A stretch of 64,000 nt of DNA from Algibacillus agarilyticus (GTDB taxonomy: Bacteria; Pseudomonadota; Gammaproteobacteria; Enterobacterales; Alteromonadaceae): the NCBI RefSeq assembly GCF_003286125.1, contig NZ_QMED01000023.1, positions 22,443 through 86,442 on the forward strand, written 5' to 3'. The position numbers were made by a program, and so were the translations under genes. Under the pieces are notes generated by a model. The model ran no database searches and was not told the origin of the DNA. It worked only from the letters and a program-made list of their open reading frames with translations. Positions 8,396 through 18,330 of this stretch are shown here, piece after piece; the first letter of the stretch is position 1, and every line of letters starts with the position of its first letter.

Positions 8396-8896
8396 GTAAG
8401 TTTTCCTATAAAATGTGTAATGAAATAAGCGCTTTGTCTTTCTTAGTTTAAACTTGTAATTTACTTAAAACAGCTATGCGTCTAATGGCTAAATTGGGCT
8501 CACAGTGTAACAACATGCAAAATAAATCAACAATAATAAATTGTTAACTACTTGCAATAACGTTAATAATTTACGTTTTAAACTGCCATTTTCATTAACA
8601 ATTTGCAAGCCTTGCTAAATTTAAAGCAGTGATAATATCGTGATGAAAAATTTAAATGATAAACAACGAACAATAAAGTAATACAAGTACAAATTGAGAT
8701 CGGAATAGTAAGTTTGATAATAATGCGTTAAAAGCTATGGGGCTGGAATTATTCATTAAATGATAGCGCGTTGCTAAATCTAGGTTATAAGTTAGGTGAA
8801 CGACCTAATTAAAATTAAACCAACTTGCTTGTACGAAGTTCTAGATTTGTACAAACAAGTGGCTTAATTACAGTTTATTAATTAAAAGCTAAAGAC
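8396..8896. other. AT-rich intergenic region
   Basis: About 500 bp upstream of xdhC and downstream of the lipoprotein gene, very A+T rich. Apart from the hairpin at 8823-8860 I see no gene or repeat in it. Confidence 0.6.
8823..8860 (-). terminator. Weak terminator-like hairpin after the lipoprotein gene
   Basis: Arms ACTTGCTTGTAC and GTACAAACAAGT pair with one mismatch around a 14-nt loop, followed on the minus strand by a T-rich stretch. It is probably the end of the sulfatase-receptor-lipoprotein transcript. Confidence 0.5.
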
Positions 8897-10654
8897 TTAT
8901 TGGTCAACTCGAACAACCGCATAGTCATCAACGAAGACTTGGTCGCCTTGCATTAATCCTTCAAATAAGAACTCAGGAATAACACTTGTTGCGCCCTCAC
9001 CAGTACGATGAGTCCATGTAGTTGGCACAGTAAAGGTCGCTGCTGATGTAGTCGCATCGTTATCCCATTGTTGGTCAACAAATTCAATATACTGCCATTC
9101 ACCTGGTGTGATCATACCTACAAACTCAGGGCTTAAAGCACGTTTAGCTGGGCGAGCGCCACCAGGAGTCGATAACCAAGGTAAAATGGTATGCGTTAAT
9201 TTAACGCTATCAGCTGTTGTAGAATTGTCAGCTTTAACCACTTTAACCCACATTGAAGCTTTGATTTCTTTACCCCAAGAACCACCGTTATCGGCTTTAT
9301 CACGTAATAAACCAAACTCACGGGCTAATACATTGTTAGCTGTGTTACCACGGTTGAAGTTTAGTGAGTTAAAGCCATACTCTTCACCTGCGTTAGGATC
9401 ACGATTCATGGTAAATACATAACCACCGCCACTTAAACCTTGTGGAGTTGTTGTTAACGTTGCTAAACCCGAGCTAGGTAACGTTCCCCAAACACCTGCG
9501 ATGCTTTCAAAAGACTGATCAAAATTACCGGTTGCGCCACATGCTAAGTTGTTTTCTATATCAATAGCAGCGGTTGCATCAGCAATATTCCCAGCAGAAA
9601 GATTTACCGAAACCATTTTGTCAGTAGCAACAGCATCATTAGTATCAGCACGTAAATATGCCATTTCACTAAAGTCTGCATTTGCTGAAGATGATATTAA
9701 ATCAAACTGGTCAGCGTCTGAAGACCAAGTATAAACGAACGTACCAGATAGTGTTTCACCAGTTTTAGCTGTGGGTACAACATTGAAAGCAGCGGCTGAA
9801 CAGCTTGGTACACTTCGCTTAGCTGCGTTATCAATCGCGATTGAAGCAACACCTATTGGAGCGTTCTTAACTTCAACAGTTGCAGTGTCAACTAATCCAC
9901 CCACTTCAGACGTAATAGTAACGGTAACCGTACCCGCTTTAACGCCAGTTAACATGCCTGTAGCAGCATTTACCGTTGCAATGTCTGTATCACTTACTGA
10001 CCACGTATAATTTTTATTACACGCATATTCCGGTAAAGCCACAGCCATTAATTGTGTATTACCGCCAACTGATGCAGGAATAGCTGCGTCATTATCAGTA
10101 ATGTTGATGCTAGCTAAAGCATCTTCGTTACCCGTTAAGGTTAGGTTTAGCTTACGTGCACCTGGGCGAAGTTCATCAGGGTCGCGAGCTTCACCCGTGT
10201 ACGGCGGTGTAAAACCATTATCTAATACATAATTAATGGTATAAGTGTGCTGGGGCTTGTCGCCACATTGATGCAATAAGTTTGAGAATAAATCGGTGTT
10301 TACCGTTAATACATTTCCTTCATGACGGAACGGAGAGAAATCTTCCGCATCTACAGGGGGCGCTAAATTAGTTTCATCGGTTCCGCCTGCATTCTCAAAT
10401 GAGAATTCACGCACTAATATACCGGTTGAACTAGCCGTCAATGCTTCACCATTAGACATTGCACCTTCGAATAGATCGATTGTCACAATGCCACTGTCTT
10501 CAGCGAATGTTTTGTTGATTGAGTCGTCGCTATACGTTACCGCTTCTTCATTACCAAAATTAAAATCGCGACCTTCTTCTACATCACTACAACCGGCAAG
10601 CGCGGCGGCAATCGAAACCATTACAAATGTGTTTTTTAGTAAGGTTGTTTTCAT
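8897..10654 (-). CDS. Surface lipoprotein with Big_2 domain, putative glycan-binding protein
   Basis: 585 residues. Residues 1-22 are a lipoprotein signal ending in the lipobox LAGC (Cys22). The next part, to about residue 180, is beta-rich and unassigned. Residues about 190-265 are a bacterial Ig-like Big_2 domain ('YTWSVSDTDIATVNAATGML', 'TGVKAGTVTVTITSE'). A second Ig-like stretch follows. Residues about 370-585 look like a carbohydrate-binding beta-sandwich (SFESIAGVWGTLP..., 'GEWQYIEFVDQQW', 'MQGDQVFVDDYAVVRV'). It is the third gene after sulfatase and TonB receptor on one strand, with 85 bp to the receptor gene. This resembles the receptor/surface-binding-protein pairing of glycan uptake loci. 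No catalytic motif is seen. The binding role is inferred from domains and context. Confidence 0.7.
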   Translation of the reverse strand: MKTTLLKNTFVMVSIAAALAGCSDVEEGRDFNFGNEEAVTYSDDSINKTFAEDSGIVTIDLFEGAMSNGEALTASSTGILVREFSFENAGGTDETNLAPPVDAEDFSPFRHEGNVLTVNTDLFSNLLHQCGDKPQHTYTINYVLDNGFTPPYTGEARDPDELRPGARKLNLTLTGNEDALASINITDNDAAIPASVGGNTQLMAVALPEYACNKNYTWSVSDTDIATVNAATGMLTGVKAGTVTVTITSEVGGLVDTATVEVKNAPIGVASIAIDNAAKRSVPSCSAAAFNVVPTAKTGETLSGTFVYTWSSDADQFDLISSSANADFSEMAYLRADTNDAVATDKMVSVNLSAGNIADATAAIDIENNLACGATGNFDQSFESIAGVWGTLPSSGLATLTTTPQGLSGGGYVFTMNRDPNAGEEYGFNSLNFNRGNTANNVLAREFGLLRDKADNGGSWGKEIKASMWVKVVKADNSTTADSVKLTHTILPWLSTPGGARPAKRALSPEFVGMITPGEWQYIEFVDQQWDNDATTSAATFTVPTTWTHRTGEGATSVIPEFLFEGLMQGDQVFVDDYAVVRVDQ

Positions 10655-10739
10655 CTTACTTCTCCAATTATTTCTTTTTACTTGGCCTATTCGGCTAAGC
10701 CAAGCAATATTTAATATGACTATCTAAACAATGACTAAA

Positions 10740-13700
10740 TTAGAAAGTAGCGCGTAAACCTAAACGATACTGACGACCTGTTTTGTATTCAGCCCAAGTA
10801 CGTTCATCGTAAACGCCGCTATCATTCATTGGATTACCTTCGTCTAAGGTTTGACCATCACCTAATACCGTAGTTGTACTGGTGTAGAACGTACGACGCT
10901 TGTCATCTGTCAAATTTGTCGCTTGGAAAGTAACCGTAAACATTTTATTTATACGGTAGCTAGAGCTGAAATCTAAACGATTTGAAGCATCTTGCCAGAT
11001 AGCACCACCCACTAAACCACGGTCAACAAGTTGAACATCATTAAAGCGGTTTGCTAAACGTAATTGGATACCGTTTTTCTCCCAGAAAATAGTCGTATTA
11101 GCAGAATGTTTTGGTGTAAAAGGTTGTGGTAATGGTTTCAAGAATAAACCTGAATTACCAATTTCTTCTGCATCAGATTCTGAATCAGCATAGGTGTAGT
11201 TAATGCTTAAACCTAAACCTGATAATGCACCTGGTAAGAAGTCATACGTTTGGTTATAAGCAAGTTCAACACCTTTAATCGTTGCGCCTTTACCATTTTT
11301 GATAACATCAACAGTCGCTTCATGACATTCAAATGCCCAATCTGAATTTTGGCCACCCATGTAACGATGAGCTTGACAATCACTATTGCTTGGCGTCATA
11401 CCGTCAACTTTCTCAAGTAATAAGTCACCGCTTGCTAAGTCATACTGTTCGCGAACATCTTTGTAGTAATAAGGCGTTTGAACTTCTTCTTCAAAGTTGC
11501 TCATGTCTTTATAGAATATAGCAGCAGATGTCATGCTTGATTCGTTAAAGTACCACTCCCACGATAAATCCAAGTTGTTAGATTCAAGTGGTTTAAGTTG
11601 CGTATTACCGACTGTTCCTTTTGCTGTTGGCTGCCAACCATCTTCACGTAATTCTAAACGTGGGTTTAAAGAATCAAATGTTGGACGAGACATGGTTTTA
11701 GATATAGCAAAACGCCCAATCATGTCAGCATTAAACTGATAGTTTAAGTTTAAGCTTGGTAAGAACATTGAGTTGCTACCCATATCCGTTAATGCAGATT
11801 CACGAGAGAACGCTCTGTCGTCATCTTCGCCAGGTAAAGCTTGTAAGATAGTCGTAGTATCAACATAGCCACGTAAACCCGAGTTGAAACTTCTGTGCTG
11901 ACCAGGTTTTGTGCTTACAGTATTGCCATTTATATCAATAATAGTTGAAGGCAACACATCATTGCGTGTAACGACCGGTGTGTCACCACTATAATCAACC
12001 CATAATAGGCGATTTACATCATAGTCAGGGTTACCTGCTGCATCTTTAAAGCGCCACTCACCGGTAGCAGGATCAACAGGCCAGGTATTACGGTTATTGT
12101 AAACATACGCATGGGTTACACGCCATTCATGACAATTTTGTAATTCGGCTTCGTTAGCGGTACCGTAACGTTGATCACCCACACCATTAGGAAAGAATTC
12201 ATTAAATTCCGGCTCTTCCGAACATGCCCCAGCCTCTACATTAGCTAAACCACGGTCAAAGACTAACTCGTATGGGTTAGTTGCATGTGCATTGGTATAG
12301 AAGTTAATACCTGATACACCACTGGCAACCGTTTCATCTTTGATATAACGGAAACCAACGTCACCAGTTAAGCGACCATCCATAAATTCAAAGTTTACTT
12401 TACCGTATAAAGCTTGCGTATCGGTTTCGATTTCGCGCGAACCTAAGGTATTACGGGCAGCACGAACTGAATCAGAATCGGTATTGGTGTATTCAGCAAT
12501 CGCTTTTGATGTGCTTAGCATTGGCCAACCAGCAAAGAAGTCATTTGATCTGTCGTCCTGCAAACCTTCAGCAAAATTATTCACAGGGAACGCTTCGTCA
12601 GACATGATGTCAGCTAATTTAATTGACTGCATGCCGTTAGTCGCATAGTTTAAATCTGAATTTTCAGAATCAACGAGTGCTTGACCATTGGTAATACGCG
12701 TTAATAACGCATCAACATCTTTTTTACGGTTTGAAACTTTAAAACCAAATTCAACCGTTGTTATACCGCCTACATCCAGATCCCAATCAAAGTCAACAAA
12801 TAATGATTTGTTAGTATCTTCTTGATAGTTATCACGGAATGAAAACCCACCTAAATGGTTAGCATCTAAATCAAATGGGTTAAAACGGCTGCTCGCTGTA
12901 ATCAGTGAACCATCGAGTGGATCGGCTTGAGCAACTGTTTCGCCGGTAAAGAATGAACAATTGGCTGGATCTGAACAATCATAGCCAATTGGCTCAATGA
13001 CAGAGCTGTCCATACCTTCAATAAATGTTTGACCCGTTGTACCCCAAGTAGCAGAAGTAATGGCTATATGACCATCTGTTTCATCATTTGTATTTGAAAA
13101 ACCACTGGTTAATGAAACTTTCAACGTATCAGTAAGTTGGTGCTCAATTGCAAGTGAAACAACATCTGTTTCAACTGTCTGTAAACCCGTACTTCGGTTA
13201 AACCAACCTGACATATGACGGCCACGTGTTGAGGCTAATGTGTTGTTTTCTAAATCAACACCGTTCCATTCAACTAAAGGATCACCACTAAACGGTAATA
13301 TAGCCGGTGCAAAGTTTAAACGAATACGGTGGTTATCCGTTTCTACTTCTTGCTTTGTATGACTGATATCAAGTTGGATATCAGTGTCGTCACCTGGGCG
13401 GAATTGTAAACCTAGATTAACCGTTTCACGTGAACGGATATTAAAGTTAGCACCAAAATCTTGGAAATCACGTGCTAATACGTTCAGGTTACCTTCGTGA
13501 TATACATAGTCATCAACATTGTAACCCGCTGTACCCACTTCAGGTAAAGTTTCAGCTGTTTGGCCTTCTTGCAAAATACGAATTGGCTTGCCAGTCGCAA
13601 TATCATGGGCTTTACGGCCTGAATTAGAAAGTGCATCAGCAATTGGAATTGAAGACTCATACCAATCTGAAGTCATGCGATCTTGGCGAGTTTTTTGCTC

Positions 13701-14378
13701 ATCTTTACTGACAGTGAACACAACACCAAATGTTTCGTCAAAAAACTTGTCAGCAAGACTTAACGATACACGGCCATCTGTTTCACCCGAGTATTCATTG
13801 TTACGAGCTTCAACGGTGACATTACGACGAGGCGCATTTAAGTTTAATGGCTTAACGGTACGTAAAATTACGTTTGCACCTAGAGAACCTTCATCTTGAT
13901 CAGCAGAAGCGGTTTTGATTACATCAATTGAAGATAGGATATCAGCTGAGAAAGAGCTTAAATCAACGCTGTTATCGGCTACAGCATCATCGCCATCGCC
14001 AGACAAGCCACCCGTTAAGGCAACACCATTCATTGATATTTGGTTTAATGAAGGACCTGCACCACGAACTGAGATACGTGTACCTTCACCATCTGACTCT
14101 TGAACGGTTACACCCGTTACACGAGATAATGCGTCTGCGATGTTTTGGTCAGTTGATTTACCAACATCTTCAGCATGAATTGAATCGCTGATACCTTTAG
14201 CAAAACGCTTAGCGTTCATGGCTTTTTGTAAACTACCGCGAAAACCGGTAATTTCAATAACCTCAATGCTTTCATCAGCAGCTTCTTCGTCGACTTCTTC
14301 CGCAGCATAAATAGGCATGGTGATAAACGATGCAGCTATTGCAACAGAAATTGCTTTTAGTTTAAATTGTTGTGTCAT
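10740..14378 (-). CDS. TonB-dependent outer-membrane receptor (large, proteobacterial glycan type)
   Basis: 1212 residues. The signal peptide ends near MPIYA, followed by an acidic stretch and a TonB box-like 'IEVIEITGF'. The plug domain (about 60-190) carries 'NIADALSRVTGVTVQ', 'TRISVRGAGPSLNQISMNGV' and 'GSLGANVILRT'. The rest is a long beta-barrel ending in aromatic GLRATF, the outer-membrane C-terminal signature. Length and the 'RGSLQKAMNAKR' N-terminus fit the TIGR01782-type receptors that import oligosaccharides in Alteromonadales and Caulobacter. It sits between the sulfatase (80 bp upstream) and the binding lipoprotein, so it likely imports a sulfated or desulfated galactan fragment. 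Substrate is inference; receptor identity is secure. Confidence 0.92.
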   Translation of the reverse strand: MTQQFKLKAISVAIAASFITMPIYAAEEVDEEAADESIEVIEITGFRGSLQKAMNAKRFAKGISDSIHAEDVGKSTDQNIADALSRVTGVTVQESDGEGTRISVRGAGPSLNQISMNGVALTGGLSGDGDDAVADNSVDLSSFSADILSSIDVIKTASADQDEGSLGANVILRTVKPLNLNAPRRNVTVEARNNEYSGETDGRVSLSLADKFFDETFGVVFTVSKDEQKTRQDRMTSDWYESSIPIADALSNSGRKAHDIATGKPIRILQEGQTAETLPEVGTAGYNVDDYVYHEGNLNVLARDFQDFGANFNIRSRETVNLGLQFRPGDDTDIQLDISHTKQEVETDNHRIRLNFAPAILPFSGDPLVEWNGVDLENNTLASTRGRHMSGWFNRSTGLQTVETDVVSLAIEHQLTDTLKVSLTSGFSNTNDETDGHIAITSATWGTTGQTFIEGMDSSVIEPIGYDCSDPANCSFFTGETVAQADPLDGSLITASSRFNPFDLDANHLGGFSFRDNYQEDTNKSLFVDFDWDLDVGGITTVEFGFKVSNRKKDVDALLTRITNGQALVDSENSDLNYATNGMQSIKLADIMSDEAFPVNNFAEGLQDDRSNDFFAGWPMLSTSKAIAEYTNTDSDSVRAARNTLGSREIETDTQALYGKVNFEFMDGRLTGDVGFRYIKDETVASGVSGINFYTNAHATNPYELVFDRGLANVEAGACSEEPEFNEFFPNGVGDQRYGTANEAELQNCHEWRVTHAYVYNNRNTWPVDPATGEWRFKDAAGNPDYDVNRLLWVDYSGDTPVVTRNDVLPSTIIDINGNTVSTKPGQHRSFNSGLRGYVDTTTILQALPGEDDDRAFSRESALTDMGSNSMFLPSLNLNYQFNADMIGRFAISKTMSRPTFDSLNPRLELREDGWQPTAKGTVGNTQLKPLESNNLDLSWEWYFNESSMTSAAIFYKDMSNFEEEVQTPYYYKDVREQYDLASGDLLLEKVDGMTPSNSDCQAHRYMGGQNSDWAFECHEATVDVIKNGKGATIKGVELAYNQTYDFLPGALSGLGLSINYTYADSESDAEEIGNSGLFLKPLPQPFTPKHSANTTIFWEKNGIQLRLANRFNDVQLVDRGLVGGAIWQDASNRLDFSSSYRINKMFTVTFQATNLTDDKRRTFYTSTTTVLGDGQTLDEGNPMNDSGVYDERTWAEYKTGRQYRLGLRATF

Positions 14379-14458
14379 GTGGCCTCTCCACTATTGTGAT
14401 GTAGTGCTTTATTTTGCTAGACAGGCTTAAAATCAAACCTGCCTTGGCTTATTAATAA

Positions 14459-15922
14459 TTAATGCTTAGGGACGGCTATTGTTCCTTCAATAGTGTCTTT
14501 AGCTTTAATTGGTTGTGTGTCCATTAATGTCCAACGGTACTTGTCCATACGCTCTATGTCGTAGTTTTCAAATTGCCTTTTTAGCAACCAACGCGGACGC
14601 TCTAACGTAGATTCCCAAGCAAATAGTTTTTTAAACATGGCTTTTACACGTTCAGGGTGTTGCGCTGCTAAATTACGAACTTCTTGAATATCATCAGGTA
14701 CGTAATAAAGCTCTGCTGGACGGTCAGGAAAACGAATTAATTTCCAATCGCCCTGGCGGATGGTGGCGCGAGTATCTTTTTTCCAAAATAATTCATGATG
14801 CGGGCGTTCGTCTTTTGAACCATTCACATAAGGCAATAAATCAACACCATCTAAATCAGTTACTTTGCTAACATCGCCGCCCGCAGCCGCATAAAAGGTA
14901 GGCAGTAAATCAAGGGTACTTACCGGCAAGTCATATTCAGAACCCGCTTGTATTTTAGCCGGCCATGTCATCACAAATGGCACGCGTATACCACCTTCTA
15001 AATGATTAGATTTAGAGCCGCTGAGTGGCGCATTATCTGAGGAATTTTTATCCGTTGGGCCACCGTTATCATTGGTAAAGATAACGATCGTGTTGTCATC
15101 TATGCCTAATTCTTTAAGCTTATCTAAAATTTTGCCTGAAGCACGATCAAGTGCTAAGGTCATCGCGGCAACGGTTTTACGTTTACCCGTTAAGGTCGGA
15201 AATTGATCTAAATCTTCTTTTAATGCTTCCATCGGGGTATGTACCGCATTAAAAGATAAGAAAGCGAAAAATGGTTTCTTCTTTTTAGCATTACGCGTCA
15301 TAAAATCAATGGCTTCGTCAGCTAACACATCAGTGTAATAACCTTCAGGTTCAACCATTTCGCCAAAGCCACGCTCATTATAATCAAGGTCGCTTGCGGG
15401 CGCGTTATCATAAGCGTAGTAACTACGAGCGCCGCCTCTAAAACCATAAAACTCATCGAAACCACGCTTGGTTGGGTGAAATTTATCATCGCCCCCTAAA
15501 TGCCACTTGCCATATACAGCCGTTGCATAACCTTGCTTTTTCAAATAATCAGCGATTGTTTTTTCATTAACATCTACACCCATTTCACGGCCATCAGCGG
15601 CAGAGTTAGGGCTCATGTAACCGGGTACGTTGTTTTCTTCAAAACCAAAACGTTGTTGATATTTACCGGTAATAAGGCCTGCACGTGAAGGACCACATGT
15701 TGGGTCAGTTACATAGGCTTGTTTGAAAATCATGCCGTCTTTTGCTAACTGATCAAGATTAGGGGTTTTCATTATTGTGCTACCTTGAAAACCAAAGTCG
15801 GCATAACCGGCATCATCTGCAAATAACAAAATAATATTAGGTTGAGTTTGTCCTGCCATGACAAATGCACTTAGCAACAAACTAAGCGGGGCAAATATGA
15901 GTAGGTGTTTTACTCGTTTCAT
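14459..15922 (-). CDS. Secreted formylglycine-dependent (type I) sulfatase
   Basis: 487 residues. The signal peptide ([23 protein letters not shown]) is followed at once by the sulfatase core. [17 protein letters not shown] gives metal ligands D36/D37, and the activation motif C76[10 protein letters not shown] marks Cys76 for conversion to formylglycine. '[10 protein letters not shown]' and '[10 protein letters not shown]' supply the remaining active-site His, Asp and Asn, and the substrate-side loop '[18 protein letters not shown]' is typical of the family. The protein needs an FGE or anSME maturase from elsewhere. First gene of the minus-strand operon, divergent from the GntR regulator. It probably desulfates an algal galactan in the periplasm or outside; the subfamily and the sulfate position cannot be read. 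Confidence 0.92.
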   Translation of the reverse strand: MKRVKHLLIFAPLSLLLSAFVMAGQTQPNIILLFADDAGYADFGFQGSTIMKTPNLDQLAKDGMIFKQAYVTDPTCGPSRAGLITGKYQQRFGFEENNVPGYMSPNSAADGREMGVDVNEKTIADYLKKQGYATAVYGKWHLGGDDKFHPTKRGFDEFYGFRGGARSYYAYDNAPASDLDYNERGFGEMVEPEGYYTDVLADEAIDFMTRNAKKKKPFFAFLSFNAVHTPMEALKEDLDQFPTLTGKRKTVAAMTLALDRASGKILDKLKELGIDDNTIVIFTNDNGGPTDKNSSDNAPLSGSKSNHLEGGIRVPFVMTWPAKIQAGSEYDLPVSTLDLLPTFYAAAGGDVSKVTDLDGVDLLPYVNGSKDERPHHELFWKKDTRATIRQGDWKLIRFPDRPAELYYVPDDIQEVRNLAAQHPERVKAMFKKLFAWESTLERPRWLLKRQFENYDIERMDKYRWTLMDTQPIKAKDTIEGTIAVPKH

Positions 15923-16035
15923 ATACTTATCGTCTCACTTATTAATGTCTAATTAGTTAATCAACAATTTGTCACTAGTAGATAGTATGTATAAAGATTC
16001 AAACTTTGCGAACAACCTATTAATAACAATTAACC

Positions 16036-16050
16036 AAACATATGATGTTC
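16036..16050. promoter_or_regulatory. Operator AAACATATGATGTTC
   Basis: A near-perfect palindrome 114 bp before the sulfatase start and 32 bp (three helical turns) from the next identical site, consistent with cooperative binding by a dimeric GntR-type protein. Binding is inferred. Confidence 0.6.
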
Positions 16051-16067
16051 AAGATTTGACTCAATTA

Positions 16068-16082
16068 AAACATATGATGTTT
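16068..16082. promoter_or_regulatory. Operator AAACATATGATGTTT
   Basis: The best version of the motif: half-sites AAACAT and ATGTTT are exact reverse complements around a 3-bp centre. Likely binding site of the adjacent GntR/FadR-type regulator. Confidence 0.65.
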
Positions 16083-16285
16083 AGATAATCAACATGAAAG
16101 CAACATGTTATTGATATATTTTGTTATGTCACAGATTTATATAACTTTTTTTTAACAAATAAAGAGGCAACACATTTGAGGCGAACATGAACGGATAGTT
16201 AAATGCCGAAAAAAATGTAATTTTTTTAATAAAATTCATTTTTATTATTTTTTTTTCGTATAAAAAAATTAAAGATTGAATACCT

Positions 16286-16300
16286 AAACATAGTATGTTT
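16286..16300. promoter_or_regulatory. Operator AAACATAGTATGTTT at the regulator promoter
   Basis: A perfect 7+1+7 palindrome with the same half-sites, 39 bp upstream of the regulator's start codon. Its position suggests negative autoregulation. Confidence 0.65.
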
Positions 16301-16338
16301 ATATATTTATTATAGGCAGTAAATTTAGTAGAAAAATT

Positions 16339-17073
16339 ATGAGTGAATTAGTTTATTACGATTTAAAACGTGCAACCACAATGGCCCCTAGCCTTTCTGT
16401 GCAAATTGCCCGTGAATTAGGCCGTCGCATTGTAGCCGGTACATTTGAACCAGATACGTTAATAGATGATGAAAATGCATTATCAGAGCGTTATCAAGTA
16501 AGCCGTGTGGTTATCAGAGATGCCGTTAAAATATTAGTTGGCAAAGGCATGTTAGATGTTCGACGCGGTATTGGCACCAAAGTACGCCCGCGTAGCCAAT
16601 GGATTTTATTAGATGATGATGTTTTAGCGTGGCACATTACTGCGTCTCCTAAACCAGAATTCCTTAACCAATTGATGGATATTCGCCTGTCTTTTGAGCC
16701 AAAAGCTTCTCGCTGGGCAGCAGAACGCGCCACACCAGAAGATTTAAAAGCCATTGAAAGTGCCATTATCGGTATGGAAGAAGAGAAAGGCAGTGTTGAA
16801 AATTTCATCATCGCGGATGCTTTGTTTCATAAAGCCGTTTTACATGCTGCACATAATGAATTTTTAACCGCAATGGAAGGTGTAATATACTCTGCTCTAT
16901 TAGTGAGCATTCGTATTACTAACCAAGACCCTCGTGAAAACGCATCATCAATTCCTTACCACCGTAAAGTATACGAAGCGATTTTAGCGGGAGATGGCGA
17001 TTTAGCTGAGTCATTAACCGGTCAATTATTAGGTGATGCTAACGACCGTTTAAAAGATAAAGATTTTAAATAG
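16339..17073 (+). CDS. GntR-family transcriptional regulator, FadR subfamily (DgoR-like)
   Basis: 244 residues. Residues about 15-80 are the winged helix-turn-helix ('ARELGRRIVAGTFEPDTL', 'LSERYQVSRVVIRDAVKIL', 'GMLDVRRGIGTKV'). Then comes 'WILLDDDVLAWHI', typical of the galactonate/hexuronate branch. Residues about 95-235 are the FCD ligand domain, with candidate metal ligands in 'IIADALFHKAVLHAAHN' (Asp, His) and 'SIPYHRKVYEAI' (His). Such proteins bind sugar acids and release palindromic operators. It is divergent from the sulfatase operon, with matching palindromes in between, so it is the probable local repressor. The effector could be a galactose-derived acid; that is inference. Confidence 0.88.
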   Translation: MSELVYYDLKRATTMAPSLSVQIARELGRRIVAGTFEPDTLIDDENALSERYQVSRVVIRDAVKILVGKGMLDVRRGIGTKVRPRSQWILLDDDVLAWHITASPKPEFLNQLMDIRLSFEPKASRWAAERATPEDLKAIESAIIGMEEEKGSVENFIIADALFHKAVLHAAHNEFLTAMEGVIYSALLVSIRITNQDPRENASSIPYHRKVYEAILAGDGDLAESLTGQLLGDANDRLKDKDFK

Positions 17074-17084
17074 TTGCATTTGTT

Positions 17085-17114
17085 AGTTAACTTAGCCGCA
17101 CGGTTAAGTTAACT
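17085..17114. terminator. Hairpin after the GntR gene, no clear T-run
   Basis: Arms AGTTAACTTA and TAAGTTAACT pair perfectly around a 10-nt loop, 12 bp after the stop codon. The poly-T tail is missing, so termination strength is doubtful. Confidence 0.45.
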
Positions 17115-17132
17115 GGCTCATCCTTCCTTATG

Positions 17133-17300
17133 TACAGTCTTCTCGCTCAGGTTTTAGGGATCATTGTCAGCGCTTACTCTCGACTTTGCTTACATGGATG
17201 TAAGAACTTAGGTTTCGTCTGGAACTTAAAACCTGTGGCTCCTGCGTCGTTCTAACACCTAAATCCATTTAGGCGGCCCCAATCACATAGTAGAGCATAC
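17133..17300. mobile_element. Modular hairpin repeat, copy B (right end missing)
   Basis: It starts with the common left end (CAGTCTTCTCGCTCAGG), then carries M1 (about 17188-17234), M2 (about 17237-17278, with palindrome CCTAAATCCATTTAGG) and a truncated M3 (to about 17300). The right end GCTTTGACTATA is absent. It fills most of the gap between the GntR gene and the next gene. Confidence 0.75.
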
Positions 17301-17362
17301 TTATATAATTCGTTTTTTCTACCTTGTTAATCTAAACTCAAGGTTATGAGTTTTTATAGGCT

Positions 17363-18292
17363 TTGATTATAAAATTGAACCCACGTTATTTATTAAAAAT
17401 GGTTGGCTGTTTTGTGGTATTACTTGCCAGTTTCACGGCTGCAAGCCAAACACACGATATTGTTATTTCTGTAACGCCACAGGCACATCAAAACTATAAA
17501 CAACTCATTAATGATAAGCCGTGCATTGACGTTAATCACTATCTACAAAAACCCGTTTATCGTGGCAGTTTAGAATTATTAATTATTTGTAAAGCTTTAA
17601 CATTAGGCGGCATAAAACCTCATTTTATTTTTAAAACCGTGCCAAACTATTCTCGCGCATTACTTGAAACCCAAAAAGGTCATGTCGCCATAATGGGAGA
17701 AAGTGTATGGTTAAAAAACATCGACACCACTAAACTGTGGCAAACCGCGCCCATTTTTAAATCAGGTGAATATATTAAGGGTTTTTATACAACCCATTCT
17801 CAATTAGCCTTTATTGAATCTCAGATTAAAAAATCACAATTAACCAAAAAGCCCACTTTGAATGTTATCCAAACACTCACCGTGGCTTCATCCAACAATT
17901 GGGTATTTGATTGGCAACTCTTAAACGCGCTCGATTTGACAGTAATCAATGTGCCGACAACGCAAAGCATGTGTGAAATGATAAAACACAACCGAGCCAA
18001 TGTTATTCTGACCGATTTAATGATGAGCGGCTCAAAAGATATTCTTTATCATTGTGCTGATACCGTGTTTTATCCGGTTAAAGGAGTAAAAATCACATTT
18101 AAGCAAACTCGTCATTTTGTCGTATCAAAGCAACATCCAACCAGTGTAGTGGTTCACCAAGCACTGCAAACAGGCTTAGCACAATTAAGAGCCCAAGGGG
18201 ATTTAGCCAAGATGTTTTTTCCGGAAACAGCCAATGCGGCTTTAGTTAATAACTGGGAAGACCTTGGCACTAATTTAGATGTGTTCTTTTAA
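17363..18292 (+). CDS. Secreted solute-binding-protein-like protein (type 2 periplasmic fold)
   Basis: 309 residues if it starts at the TTG; an in-frame ATG at 17399 would give 297 residues and a tighter signal peptide (MVGCFVVLLASFTAASQ). Neither start has a convincing Shine-Dalgarno. After the signal the chain looks like a distant SBP_bac_3/PhnD-type periplasmic protein: 'GSLELLIICKALTLGGIKPH', 'TQKGHVAIMGESVW', 'RANVILTDLMMSG', then a C-terminal helix-rich 'VVVHQALQTGLAQLRAQGDL'. No permease or ATPase is adjacent, so it is an orphan binder, perhaps a sensor or environmental ligand-binding protein. A similar orphan occurs at 54057. Function unknown. Confidence 0.65.
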   Translation: MIIKLNPRYLLKMVGCFVVLLASFTAASQTHDIVISVTPQAHQNYKQLINDKPCIDVNHYLQKPVYRGSLELLIICKALTLGGIKPHFIFKTVPNYSRALLETQKGHVAIMGESVWLKNIDTTKLWQTAPIFKSGEYIKGFYTTHSQLAFIESQIKKSQLTKKPTLNVIQTLTVASSNNWVFDWQLLNALDLTVINVPTTQSMCEMIKHNRANVILTDLMMSGSKDILYHCADTVFYPVKGVKITFKQTRHFVVSKQHPTSVVVHQALQTGLAQLRAQGDLAKMFFPETANAALVNNWEDLGTNLDVFF

Positions 18293-18330
18293 GCAGATTT
18301 TAAATTAATAACCCAGTAGCTTAGGGTTAG

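Larger units (their letters stand above)
15923..16338. promoter_or_regulatory. Divergent promoter region of sulfatase operon and GntR gene
   Basis: 416 bp, extremely A+T rich, between divergent starts. It contains three 15-bp palindromes (16036, 16068, 16286). The first two, 32 bp apart centre to centre, face the sulfatase side; the third is close to the regulator gene. This is the layout of an autoregulated repressor controlling a divergent operon. No ORF lies inside. Confidence 0.7.

Noticed and set aside
17363-18292. ABC transporter operon around the solute-binding-like protein
   Set aside because: No permease or ATPase gene is adjacent on either side; the same holds for the binder at 54057.
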